A stretch of 8,503 nucleotides of DNA from CAYIEP01 sp964362515 (GCA_964362515.1 CAYIEP010000022.1:1-8503), one strand, 5' to 3'; shown: positions 1-6,767, numbered from the stretch's first letter. Numbers and translations: made by a program. Notes: a model not told the origin generated them from the letters alone.

Positions 1-52
1 CTTGCGGCACACGATTTTGAGTCGTGCGTGTCTGCCATTCCACCACCCGGGC
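1..52 (-). tRNA. tRNA-Leu(CAA), partial (3' end cut by window edge)
   Basis: Read on the minus strand, the gene begins with acceptor strand GCCCGGG (52-46), followed by TG and a D-arm starting GTGG with the AGAC of class II leucine tRNAs. The anticodon arm is CACGA-CTCAAAA-TCGTG (26-10), which puts anticodon CAA at 19-17; it decodes UUG. The variable arm, T arm and 3' end lie beyond base 1. The 5' sequence closely resembles bacterial tRNA-Leu, so I am confident of the identity. No convincing promoter is visible in 54-100. It may be transcribed together with the minus-strand protein gene upstream at 130-486. Confidence 0.9.
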
Positions 53-103
53 AATTTCTCTTTCCTAACCCGTTCCGTGAAAAAAGAATAGGCTTGGACA
101 GAG

Positions 104-131
104 AGAGGAGCGGGGCTCCTCTTATTTTTTT
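104..131 (+). terminator. Intrinsic-terminator-like hairpin, rightward
   Basis: An 8-bp perfect stem AGAGGAGC (104-111) / GCTCCTCT (115-122) with a GGG loop is followed by TATTTTTTT. This is the shape of a Rho-independent terminator read on the plus strand. No plus-strand gene precedes it in the window: upstream is the minus-strand tRNA-Leu. Its T-tract overlaps the stop codon (132-130) of the minus-strand gene. Read leftward the hairpin is preceded by an A-tract but has no U-tract after it, so it would be a weak terminator for that gene. Confidence 0.6.
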
Positions 132-486
132 AAATTCTGACAATTTCCATAGCAATCGAATCCGGAAACGGTTCAAAACCGTCATAAATTATTATTATTT
201 TTCTAGAATTTCCGTTAGTTTTCTCAATGGCCGCGTCAGGATAATTTTTAATAATCCATTTCACGGCTTCATTTAAAGTCAGGACTATTACGGTCCCGTC
301 GGGTTCTAGTACCACAGCCTTATTTCTTGGCGGCTTATGGCCGTTTTCTCCGGCGGTTTTGTTATTATTATAATAATCCTCAAAAGCTTCTTTTCGGGCA
401 ATTCTAACAAGTTTTCTTTTTATTTTTTCCCAAAAAAGATAATTTTCTAGCAAATACAATAATTGGTGTAACCGTAACCAGGACAT
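130..486 (-). CDS. Hypothetical protein, 118 aa
   Basis: I do not recognise this protein. The start is chosen at the ATG at 486: an excellent Shine-Dalgarno AGGAGG (497-492) lies 5 nt upstream, whereas the in-frame GTG at 492 overlaps the Shine-Dalgarno itself and is unlikely to be used. The N-terminal third is basic and amphipathic (aromatic/leucine-rich residues about 2-20, then a KIKRKLVRIARK cluster near 23-34). A low-complexity N/G/K linker (about 42-55) follows. The C-terminal half looks like a small alpha/beta domain, with beta-strand-like AVVLEPDGTVIVL near 59-71 and IIIIYDGFEPFP near 98-109. No signal peptide, cysteine cluster or catalytic motif is evident. It is divergent from parB. 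The strong ribosome site and normal codon use argue for a real gene; the function is unknown. Confidence 0.65.
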   Translation of the reverse strand: MSWLRLHQLLYLLENYLFWEKIKRKLVRIARKEAFEDYYNNNKTAGENGHKPPRNKAVVLEPDGTVIVLTLNEAVKWIIKNYPDAAIEKTNGNSRKIIIIYDGFEPFPDSIAMEIVRI

Positions 487-518
487 TGCCACCTCCTCTT
501 GATAGGATTTTTCACGCC

Positions 519-548
519 ATATTAAATTTTTAAACGTCTGTATCTTAA
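519..548 (-). promoter_or_regulatory. Possible weak promoter for the 118-aa gene
   Basis: On the minus strand a TTAAGA box (548-543) is followed 18 bp later by TAATAT (524-519), each matching 4 of 6 bases of the sigma-70 consensus. A start about 7 nt downstream would give a leader of roughly 25 nt containing the AGGAGG ribosome site. The whole region is AT-rich, so chance matches are likely. Confidence 0.3.
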
Positions 549-567
549 ATATATTATTTTTATTTTA

Positions 568-596
568 TTGAGTCAATGAAAACATTGATTTTTAAG
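568..596 (+). promoter_or_regulatory. Possible parB promoter with operator-like inverted repeat
   Basis: TTGAGT (568-573) and TTTAAG (591-596) are spaced by 17 bp, each 4/6 to sigma-70 consensus. A perfect inverted repeat, TCAATG-AAAA-CATTGA (573-588), fills the spacer between them. This arrangement suits a repressor or autoregulator site, although the same hairpin followed by TTTTT could act as a weak attenuator. The parB leader downstream has no Shine-Dalgarno sequence. The inverted repeat is seen directly; the promoter assignment is tentative. Confidence 0.35.
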
Positions 597-631
597 GTCT
601 TTTTATGAGAAAATAAGCTGATAGCAAACTT

Positions 632-1576
632 ATGGACGAAATTCAGAATCAACAAAACCAAGAAGAAGAAAAAAAAGAGGAAGTTAAAAATAATCAGCAA
701 GAAATAAACAAACCTATTCCTTTACAGGCGCGGGTTAAAAGTCCTCCCGTTACGGAACCGATTTTTCATATAGAAGTTGATAGAATAAAACCCAATCCTC
801 ATCAGCCAAGAAAAGATTTTAATGAAGAATCGTTAAGAGAATTGGCTAATTCAATAAGAGAATTCGGAATTCTTCAGCCCTTAGTTGTGTCAAAAATAGA
901 GAAAGAAACAGAATTCGGAGCAACGGTTGAATATCAGCTTATTGCCGGAGAAAGAAGATTAAGGGCCGCCAAAATAGCCGGTCTTGAAAGAGTACCGGTA
1001 ATTATTAAAAATATTTTTCAGGACGCCGAACGTTTAGAAATGGCGATTGTTGAAAATCTTCAGCGCGCCAATCTTAATCCGATTGAAACAGCCAGGGCCT
1101 ATGCCAAGCTTCAGGATATTTTCGGTTTGACCCAGCGAGAAATAGCTTTAAAACTTAGCAAGAGCCGAGAGGTCGTGGCCAATTCATTAAGGCTTTTAAA
1201 TTTACCCAGCGAGATTCAAGACGCCGTTTCTTCGGGCCAAATAAATGAAAGCCAAGGGAGAATGCTTTTAATGCTTGATGATATAAATCAGCAAAAAATC
1301 ATTTTTAACGATTTATTAAGCAACCATTTAAGCGTAAGAGAATTAAGAAGCAGAATAAGGCCCCTAAAACAAAAAGAAAAAATCAAAGAAACCAAAGATT
1401 TTATCTCTGAAGCGGACCCGGAAACAAGGGCTCTTGAAGAAAAATTGTCGGGGATATTAAATACCCCCGTTAAAATAGAAAAAACATCAAGCGGCGGGAA
1501 AATCGTTATCTCTTTTTATTCTCCGGAAGAAGTAAGAGGAATAATAGAAAAATTAAATCCCGAGCGCCAGGAATAA
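632..1576 (+). CDS. parB: ParB/Spo0J-family chromosome partitioning protein
   Basis: A 314-aa ParB-family protein, the DNA-clamp component of chromosome segregation. In known members it binds parS, slides as a CTP-dependent clamp and stimulates ParA. The N-terminus (1-40) is acidic, glutamine-rich and probably disordered, in place of the usual short ParA-contacting basic peptide. The ParB/Srx-like CTPase domain starts near 45 (IxVDxIxPNPxQPR), with the arginine motif GERRLRAA at 106-113 and ENLQRANLNPIE at 141-152. The helix-turn-helix is at about 165-190 (LTQREIALKLSKSREVVANS). A C-terminal dimerisation segment spans about 265-310. No parA and no parS-like palindrome (TGTTTCACGTGAAACA type) is in the window. 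The ATG at 632 lacks a Shine-Dalgarno sequence. The gene converges on the rel gene with no intervening base. Family assignment is very secure. Confidence 0.96.
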   Translation: MDEIQNQQNQEEEKKEEVKNNQQEINKPIPLQARVKSPPVTEPIFHIEVDRIKPNPHQPRKDFNEESLRELANSIREFGILQPLVVSKIEKETEFGATVEYQLIAGERRLRAAKIAGLERVPVIIKNIFQDAERLEMAIVENLQRANLNPIETARAYAKLQDIFGLTQREIALKLSKSREVVANSLRLLNLPSEIQDAVSSGQINESQGRMLLMLDDINQQKIIFNDLLSNHLSVRELRSRIRPLKQKEKIKETKDFISEADPETRALEEKLSGILNTPVKIEKTSSGGKIVISFYSPEEVRGIIEKLNPERQE

Positions 1577-3283
1577 TTATATTTGTTTACAACTTACTTC
1601 TTTTACCCCTTGCACGTTTTTTATTTTTAAGATAAGTCTTTCTGTTTTTTCTTTATCTTTGATGTCGCAGCGAATTTTGATATGAGGGAAATGGGCGGTT
1701 TTAAGCATATCAATTTTGCTAATATTTATTTTGGATTTTGAAATGATGGAAGATATGTCTTTTAAAAGCCCGACTCTGTCTTCGCCCACTATTCTAAACT
1801 CCGTTTCTTTTATTCTTCTTAAAAGCGAATCCTTAAGCGCGGATTTAATTTCTTTTTTGGCCCGATTGGTTTTTACGAATTCCAGCCAAGATTCTGATGG
1901 CTTCTTGCTTTTTTGAATTAATATTTCAACCAAGTCGCCAGATTGGATGGGATAATCGAGCGGCGTTATTTTTCCGTTTATTTTGGCGCCGATACACTGA
2001 TTGCCGATTTCGGTGTGAATGGCGTAGGCGAAATCAACCGAAGTCGAACCGGCTGAAAGATCTATTACTTCTCCTTTCGGGGTTATGGCGAATATCCGGT
2101 CTTTAAAAAAATCGGTTTTTAAAGATTGAATAAATTCTTCCGGATTGGTTATTCCCTTTTGCCATTCTTTTAATTGGTTTACCCAATTTAATTCGTTTTT
2201 TTCAGCAAAGACGGATTTTTGCTTTAGTAGATAATCTTTCGCGCTTTTTAATTGGCTATAGGCCCAATAAGCGGCAATGCCGCTTTCGTCTTCGTCATGC
2301 ATCTCTTGGGTTCTTATTTGAAATTCCGTCGGTTTGTTTTCTAAACAAAAAACCGTAGTGTGGAGAGATTTATAGCCGTTCGGCTTCGGCAAGGCGATGT
2401 AATCTTTTATTCTTCCGGGCAACGGCGGCCAAAGCTGATGGATTATTCCCAGCGTCGCATAGCAATCCTCAACGGTTTTAACGATTATTCTTAAGGCGAC
2501 CAAATCATAAACTTGTTCAAGATTCATATTTTGGCGCAAAAGTTTTTTATACAAACTACTGTGCCTTTTGGCTCGGGCGTCTATGTTTGTCGGTTTTATT
2601 CCGGCCTCTCCAAGTTTTTTTAAAATAACGATTTTTACTTTTTCCAAATATCTTTGCCTTTCTTCGTATTTTTCTTTTACGTTTTCAATAATCCATTTGT
2701 ATTCTTCCGGATAAAGGTAAGGAAAGGCCAAGTCTTCAAGCTCTCCGGCAAGATTGTTCATTCCCAATCGATAAGCCAATGGCGCGTAAATATCGTAAGT
2801 TTCCAAAGCGATTCTTTTTTGTTTTTGGGGAGGCAGAGCGCCAAGAGTTTTTATATTATGAAGCCGGTCGGCGAGTTTGATAAGAATCACTCTTATGTCT
2901 TTGCTTAAAACAATTATTAATTTTCTTAAATTTTCCGCTTTGGCTTCGGCGCCGCGGTATTTTAATTTTCCGACTTTTGTCACGCCGTCCACTAAAAAAG
3001 CCACCTCCTCCCCAAACTCGTTTTTTATTTGAGTAATGCCGTATTGGGTGTCTTCGGCTACGTCATGAAGAAGACTGGCAACAATGGTCGGCGAATCAAG
3101 CTTCCATTCGGCGATTTTTAAAGCGGTGTTATAAGAATGATTAAAATAAGGTTCGCCGGATTTCCTTTTTTGCCCTTGATGAGCGCGTTGGGCAAAAGAA
3201 AAAGCGCGATTGATAAGACTTGATTCGTCTTGGCTTAATTGCCTGTTTTTTTGAATTTCTTTTAATAAAGCCTTGACATCCAT
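1577..3283 (-). CDS. rel: Bifunctional RelA/SpoT-type (p)ppGpp synthetase/hydrolase, compact
   Basis: A 568-aa long-RSH protein that makes (p)ppGpp from ATP and GDP/GTP and also hydrolyses it, controlling the stringent response. The HD hydrolase domain (about 25-175) keeps H49, H73-D74 (LLHDVAEDT) and D139 (LADRLHN). The synthetase domain (about 225-345) keeps R237 and K239, YKK at 245-247, D260, NGYKSLHTTV and E320 of EFQIRT. RIKD at 291-294 is the RxKD motif of bifunctional Rel/SpoT rather than the ExDD of synthetase-only RelA. A TGS domain follows (about 394-457), then a short linker and a C-terminal ACT domain (about 494-566). Typical family members are about 700-750 aa; here the helical and zinc-finger regions between TGS and ACT are largely missing. 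The ATG at 3283 has no Shine-Dalgarno and lies 9 nt from a good -10 box, so the mRNA is probably leaderless. Confidence 0.95.
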   Translation of the reverse strand: MDVKALLKEIQKNRQLSQDESSLINRAFSFAQRAHQGQKRKSGEPYFNHSYNTALKIAEWKLDSPTIVASLLHDVAEDTQYGITQIKNEFGEEVAFLVDGVTKVGKLKYRGAEAKAENLRKLIIVLSKDIRVILIKLADRLHNIKTLGALPPQKQKRIALETYDIYAPLAYRLGMNNLAGELEDLAFPYLYPEEYKWIIENVKEKYEERQRYLEKVKIVILKKLGEAGIKPTNIDARAKRHSSLYKKLLRQNMNLEQVYDLVALRIIVKTVEDCYATLGIIHQLWPPLPGRIKDYIALPKPNGYKSLHTTVFCLENKPTEFQIRTQEMHDEDESGIAAYWAYSQLKSAKDYLLKQKSVFAEKNELNWVNQLKEWQKGITNPEEFIQSLKTDFFKDRIFAITPKGEVIDLSAGSTSVDFAYAIHTEIGNQCIGAKINGKITPLDYPIQSGDLVEILIQKSKKPSESWLEFVKTNRAKKEIKSALKDSLLRRIKETEFRIVGEDRVGLLKDISSIISKSKINISKIDMLKTAHFPHIKIRCDIKDKEKTERLILKIKNVQGVKEVSCKQI

Positions 3284-3292
3284 AGCGTATTT

Positions 3293-3321
3293 ATTCTATT
3301 ATTTTTCAAGGACTTTTTCAA
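3293..3321 (-). promoter_or_regulatory. Sigma-70-type promoter of rel, near-leaderless
   Basis: On the minus strand TTGAAA (3321-3316), a 17-bp spacer and TAGAAT (3298-3293) each match 5/6 or 4/6 of the consensus at ideal spacing. Only 9 nt separate the -10 box from the rel ATG, so transcription would start about 3 nt before the start codon. This agrees with the absence of a Shine-Dalgarno. The octamer TTGAAAAA occurs twice 12 bp apart (3321-3314 and 3309-3302), covering the -35 box and part of the spacer, which could be a regulator site. Confidence 0.7.
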
Positions 3322-3360
3322 AAGGGATTTTTAAACGCTAAACATTTAGGAGAAAAGATA

Positions 3361-3600
3361 ATGAATCAGACGTACTGCTGTGGGCGGTGTGGAGAACTGG
3401 TAATCGGCGGGAAATACACCGAATGCCCTAATTGCGGCGAACAACCGCCGCACAATGAAGTTTCTGTTGTCGGTCGTCCTGACGAAAACGAGAAAAAGGA
3501 TTTTTCTTGTCGGAATTGCGGCGCCAAAGCCGCCGCTAGCGCCGCCAAGGAAATTTGTCCTTCTTGTTTTGGCATAAACTCATTCGCGCGGGTCGCGTAA
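3361..3600 (+). CDS. Small double zinc-ribbon protein, 79 aa
   Basis: I cannot name this protein. It holds four CxxC knuckles: C7-C10, C22-C25, C50-C53 and C66-C69. They form two ribbons, CxxC-x11-CxxC and CxxC-x12-CxxC, each likely to bind one Zn (or Fe) ion. A charged linker (about 35-48, rich in D/E/K) joins them. The first ribbon, with GGKYTECPNCGE, is reminiscent of rubredoxin/rubrerythrin-type knuckles, but no helical diiron domain is attached. There are no membrane segments or catalytic motifs. The start is well supported: AGGAG (3348-3352) lies 8 nt before the ATG. It is divergent from rel and followed by a strong terminator, so it is probably a single-gene transcript. Nucleic-acid or protein binding is plausible by class but is only inference. 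Confidence 0.8.
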   Translation: MNQTYCCGRCGELVIGGKYTECPNCGEQPPHNEVSVVGRPDENEKKDFSCRNCGAKAAASAAKEICPSCFGINSFARVA

Positions 3601-3606
3601 GACCCG
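3589..3606 (+). repeat. Small inverted repeat spanning the zinc-ribbon gene stop codon
   Basis: CGGGTC (3589-3594) and GACCCG (3601-3606) form a perfect 6-bp stem with loop GCGTAA, which contains the stop codon. There is no T-tract directly after it on the plus strand. It lies just before the main terminator and may stabilise or help terminate the transcript. Confidence 0.5.
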
Positions 3607-3612
3607 TCTCCG

Positions 3613-3656
3613 AAAAAAACGACAAGGCCACGCGCAAGCGTTGGTCTTTTTATTTT
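3613..3656. terminator. Bidirectional intrinsic terminator between the zinc-ribbon gene and topA
   Basis: The stem AAGGCCACGC (3624-3633) pairs with GCG-t-TGGTCTT (3638-3648) through one bulged T and one G-T pair, closed by a GCAA tetraloop of the stable GNRA class. On the plus strand it is followed by TTTTTATTTT (3647-3656), terminating the zinc-ribbon gene. On the minus strand it is followed 4 nt later by seven T residues (3619-3613), terminating topA, whose stop codon overlaps the element by one base. This fits two convergent genes sharing one terminator. Confidence 0.8.
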
Positions 3657-5875
3657 CCGATTAATTTATGCGGATTATGATTTAAGCAAGTTTTATTAGA
3701 ACATCTTTCCGGTATTGTTTTAGTCCCTTGCATCATCAACGATGCGCAAAGATTGCAGATTTTGCCGGTTCCTGCCTGCCGGCCAGGCAGGGGCCGAGAT
3801 TTCATAATAAAGCCGCATTTGGGATAATTAGAGCAGGAGTAAAATAGACCGAATCTGCCACGCCGTTCAATAATTTCTCCCTCTTTACATTTGGGACAGG
3901 CAACTCCGGTTTTCGCTTTGGCTTCTTCCTCCGCGCTTTTTTTAATGAATTTACACTTAGGATAGTTGTTGCAGGATATAAATTTACCGAATCGGCCCTC
4001 GCGTTCTATAAGTTTTCCGGTTGAACATTTTGGACACATTTCTCCGGTTTCTTTCGGCCCTTCCATAATAGAGCCGTCTATTTTTCTCGCGCCCGCGCAT
4101 TCGGGAAATTTTTTACAACTTAAAAATTTTCCGTTTTTAGATAATTTAACAACCATTGGTCCGCCGCAAACAGGACATTTATGTTCTTCGCCGGCTTCGC
4201 CGAGGTTTGTTATTTTTTCCGCCGTTTTCTCTTTTATTTTTATTTCTTTGGAAAAAGGAATATAAAAATTCTTCAGCATTTCTTCGTATTTTCTTTTTCC
4301 TTCGGCTATTTCATCAAGTTCGTTTTCCATTTCGGCGGTGAACGAATCGCTGATGTATTGGGCAAAATTATTTTCAAGAAAAGTGCTGACCACTTCGCCG
4401 GTATCCGTTGGATGCAAAGTTTTGCCTTCTTTTTTTACATAGCCGCGGTCATTGATTGTTTTAATAACAGAAGCGTAAGTGCTTGGTCTTCCGATTTCGC
4501 GTTTCTCCAATTCTTTAACCAGACCCGCTTCCGTATACCTGCCGGGCGGTTCTGTTTGTTTACCCTGGCTGTCAATGTTCAGTAATTCCAATATTTCACC
4601 TTCTGATAACTTGGGTATTTGAATTTCTTCGCCTTGAGCGTCTTTGTCCGCCACCAGCCATCCCAAAAAAACAGTAATGCTTCCTATGACGGAGAAGTCG
4701 GGGATTAATCCTTCTTTGACTACATTGGCTGAAACTTTTGTTTTGAATATTTTAGCGTCGGCCATTTGCGAAGAAATTGTTCTTTCCCAAATAAGTTTAT
4801 AGAGTTTTTTCTGTTCTTCGTTCGCGCCCGCCGATTGTTGTTTAGTGTTTGTCGGGCGGATCGCCTCGTGCGCTTCTTGGGCGCTTTTGCTTTTCGTTTT
4901 ATACGCGCGCGGCTTCAGATATTCTTTACCGTAGATTTTTTCTATTTCTTGATAAATCGCGGGCAAAGCTTCTTTGCCGATAGTTACGCTATCAGTTCTC
5001 ATATATGTAATAAGGCCTTGTTCGTAAAGTTTTTGAGCGACAGACATTGTGCGGGAGGGAGAATATCCAAGCCGAGAACTTGCCGTTTGTTGGAGCGTGG
5101 AAGTGGTAAATGGCGCGCGAGGAGAACGTTTGGTTTCGTTTTGTTTTATTTCCGTTACGCGCCATGAGTTGTCGCGCCCGATTTCCAAAATGCGATTTAC
5201 TTCTTTCTCGTCGCGCGGCTCTTCTTCGCAAGTTAAAGTTATTTTATCTTTTTTTTCAGTTTTCCAGCCAGAGGCTAGTCCGCCCCGAGCGGAGAATTCC
5301 CCCGTGATTGTCCAATAATTTTCCGGAATAAAAGCCCTAATTTCGCGTTCCCTTTCCATTATTATGCGAAGCGCGGGAGATTGGACGCGTCCGGCAGACA
5401 AGCCATAGCGGACCTTTTTCCAAATAAGGCCGCTTAAGTCATAACCGACAAGCCTGTCTAAAACACGACGCGCTTCTTGGGCTTTGCGCAAATTTTCATC
5501 AATATCCCGCGGATGATTTATCGCTTCTCTAATGGCGTTATAGGTAATTTCATGGAAAACAATTCGTTTTGGTTTTTTAAGGCCGCAAGCCTCTTTAATG
5601 TGCCAGGCGATGGCTTCGCCTTCGCGATCGGGGTCGGTCGCGAGTAACACTTCATCGGCTTCTTTCGCTAATTTTTTTATTTCTGACACAATTTTTTCTT
5701 TTCCCTTGGATATTTCATAACGCGGGATAAATCCTCCCGGAATATCTATCGTTTTTTTATTGCTTTTAGGTAAATCTCTAATATGGCCGTAAGAGGACTC
5801 TATTTTATAATTTTTCCCCAAAAATCCGCCAATAGTTCTCGCTTTTGTCGGCGATTCTACGATTATTAAGTTCAT
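3650..5875 (-). CDS. topA: DNA topoisomerase I (type IA)
   Basis: A 741-aa type IA topoisomerase that relaxes negative supercoils by cutting one strand through a 5'-phosphotyrosine. The TOPRIM domain has E7 (ESPTKA) and the Mg-binding DPDREGE (D81, D83, E85). The active-site tyrosine is Y291 in GLITYMRTDS, with R293 behind it. GLSAGRVQSPALR (158-170) and IGRPSTYASV (461-470) are family signatures. The C-terminus carries four Cys4 zinc ribbons starting near C567, C614, C660 and C707; the first three are tandem repeats of one type and the last is divergent. A GC-rich palindrome encodes RPLPGRQAGT at about 694-703, in the linker between ribbons 3 and 4. The ATG at 5875 lies 4 nt after the dprA stop with no Shine-Dalgarno, so it is probably expressed from the dprA promoter. 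Length and motifs are typical and complete. Confidence 0.97.
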   Translation of the reverse strand: MNLIIVESPTKARTIGGFLGKNYKIESSYGHIRDLPKSNKKTIDIPGGFIPRYEISKGKEKIVSEIKKLAKEADEVLLATDPDREGEAIAWHIKEACGLKKPKRIVFHEITYNAIREAINHPRDIDENLRKAQEARRVLDRLVGYDLSGLIWKKVRYGLSAGRVQSPALRIIMEREREIRAFIPENYWTITGEFSARGGLASGWKTEKKDKITLTCEEEPRDEKEVNRILEIGRDNSWRVTEIKQNETKRSPRAPFTTSTLQQTASSRLGYSPSRTMSVAQKLYEQGLITYMRTDSVTIGKEALPAIYQEIEKIYGKEYLKPRAYKTKSKSAQEAHEAIRPTNTKQQSAGANEEQKKLYKLIWERTISSQMADAKIFKTKVSANVVKEGLIPDFSVIGSITVFLGWLVADKDAQGEEIQIPKLSEGEILELLNIDSQGKQTEPPGRYTEAGLVKELEKREIGRPSTYASVIKTINDRGYVKKEGKTLHPTDTGEVVSTFLENNFAQYISDSFTAEMENELDEIAEGKRKYEEMLKNFYIPFSKEIKIKEKTAEKITNLGEAGEEHKCPVCGGPMVVKLSKNGKFLSCKKFPECAGARKIDGSIMEGPKETGEMCPKCSTGKLIEREGRFGKFISCNNYPKCKFIKKSAEEEAKAKTGVACPKCKEGEIIERRGRFGLFYSCSNYPKCGFIMKSRPLPGRQAGTGKICNLCASLMMQGTKTIPERCSNKTCLNHNPHKLIGK
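3767..3795. repeat. GC-rich palindrome inserted in frame within topA
   Basis: CCTGCCTG (3771-3778) and CAGGCAGG (3784-3791) form a perfect 8-bp stem around CCGGC. The flanking GGTT/GGCC can extend the stem to 12 pairs with two G-T wobbles. It is far more GC-rich than the surrounding gene. Read in the topA frame it gives RPLPGRQAGT between two zinc ribbons, where an insertion would be tolerated. From memory, similar palindromes giving 'GRQAG' peptides recur in Parcubacteria genomes; I could not check this here. Confidence 0.75.
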
Positions 5876-5879
5876 AAAA

Positions 5880-6767
5880 TTAAATAGCGTATCCTTTTTC
5901 TGTTTCTTTAATAATATCGTTAATTATAAGTAACGCTATCGCCGTGTTGGCCTTTTGCGGTTCAAGTTTAGTTAGTTCGATTATTTTGTCAATATTTAAC
6001 GGCCGGCCGGCTTCCTGAATCATTTTCAAAATAAGCAGTTGATTTTTATCCTTAATTGTTTTTAATTTATTTTTTTCGTATATTCGTAATTTTTCATATT
6101 TCGTATCCAATCCAAGGTCTTCAAAAACATCTTCAATGGAAGAAACCAGTCTTGCCCCGTCTCTTATTAATCTGTGAGACCCCACATAATTAGGGTGACT
6201 AGACGGTCCCGGAAAAACAAAAACTTCCCTTCCTTGTTCCGCCGCCAGCCTTGCGGTGGCCAGGGAGCCGGATATTAAAGGGGCTTCGATTATTATTGTG
6301 GCGTGACTCAATCCGCTTACAATGCGATTTCTTTCCAGAAATTGGTTTTTATAAGGAGGGGTTTTAACGGGATATTCGGAAATAATTCCGCCGCCGGATT
6401 TTATAATTTTTTCGGCAAGTTTTTCGTTTTGGGCAGGATAAATTTCATCAAGTCCGTTCGCTAAAACCGCTATGGTTTTCCCATCCGCCTCAAGCGCTCC
6501 TTCATGCGCCGCCGTATCTATTCCCATCGCCAGCCCGCTTATTATCGTGGCACCCGTCTTGGCAAGGCTTTTGGAAATAAATTTAGCGAGAATTCTTCCT
6601 TCTTTTGTCGCTTTTCTAGTGCCGACAATAGCCACTTTTAAGCTTTTTTCGTCCGGCAGTTGTCCTAAAAAATAAATCTTCAAAGGCGGGCTTGGAATTT
6701 CTTTAAGAAGCTTCGGGTAAGATTTGTTCTCTATTAAAACAAAGTCTATTTTTTTATTGAGACTCAT
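5880..6767 (-). CDS. dprA: DNA-processing protein DprA/Smf
   Basis: A 295-aa DprA, the Rossmann-fold protein that binds incoming single-stranded DNA during transformation and loads RecA. The signatures are in order: VAIVGTRKATKEG (45-57), ISGLAMGIDTAAHEGAL (76-92), NGLDEIYPAQN (104-114), ISEYP (129-133), FLERNRIVSGLS (143-154), IIIEAPLISGSLATA (158-172) and VFVFPGPS near 182-189. A C-terminal winged-helix-like segment spans about 240-293. The usual N-terminal SAM-like extension is absent apart from a short lead, so it is a compact version. In the loop after the PG motif, GSHRLIRDGA replaces the common GxNxLIxxGA, so N becomes H at one position. ATG at 6767 is the start: it has no Shine-Dalgarno and sits 8 nt below a perfect TATAAT, indicating a leaderless mRNA. 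topA follows after 4 nt. Confidence 0.95.
   Translation of the reverse strand: MSLNKKIDFVLIENKSYPKLLKEIPSPPLKIYFLGQLPDEKSLKVAIVGTRKATKEGRILAKFISKSLAKTGATIISGLAMGIDTAAHEGALEADGKTIAVLANGLDEIYPAQNEKLAEKIIKSGGGIISEYPVKTPPYKNQFLERNRIVSGLSHATIIIEAPLISGSLATARLAAEQGREVFVFPGPSSHPNYVGSHRLIRDGARLVSSIEDVFEDLGLDTKYEKLRIYEKNKLKTIKDKNQLLILKMIQEAGRPLNIDKIIELTKLEPQKANTAIALLIINDIIKETEKGYAI

Noticed and set aside
28..276. 82-aa plus-strand open frame at the left edge
   Set aside because: It is antisense to tRNA-Leu, runs through the terminator hairpin and overlaps the better supported 118-aa minus-strand gene; no ribosome site.
487..492. GTG at 492 as start of the 118-aa gene
   Set aside because: The GTG overlaps the AGGAGG ribosome site; the ATG at 486 has ideal spacing.
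493..631. parS site near parB
   Set aside because: No sequence resembling the TGTTTCACGTGAAACA palindrome is present; the TCAATG/CATTGA repeat is different in sequence and length.
3966..5318. Several 61-134-aa open frames inside topA on other frames
   Set aside because: They are shadows of topA, rich in F/S/R, without ribosome sites, and the sense frame is a complete conserved protein.
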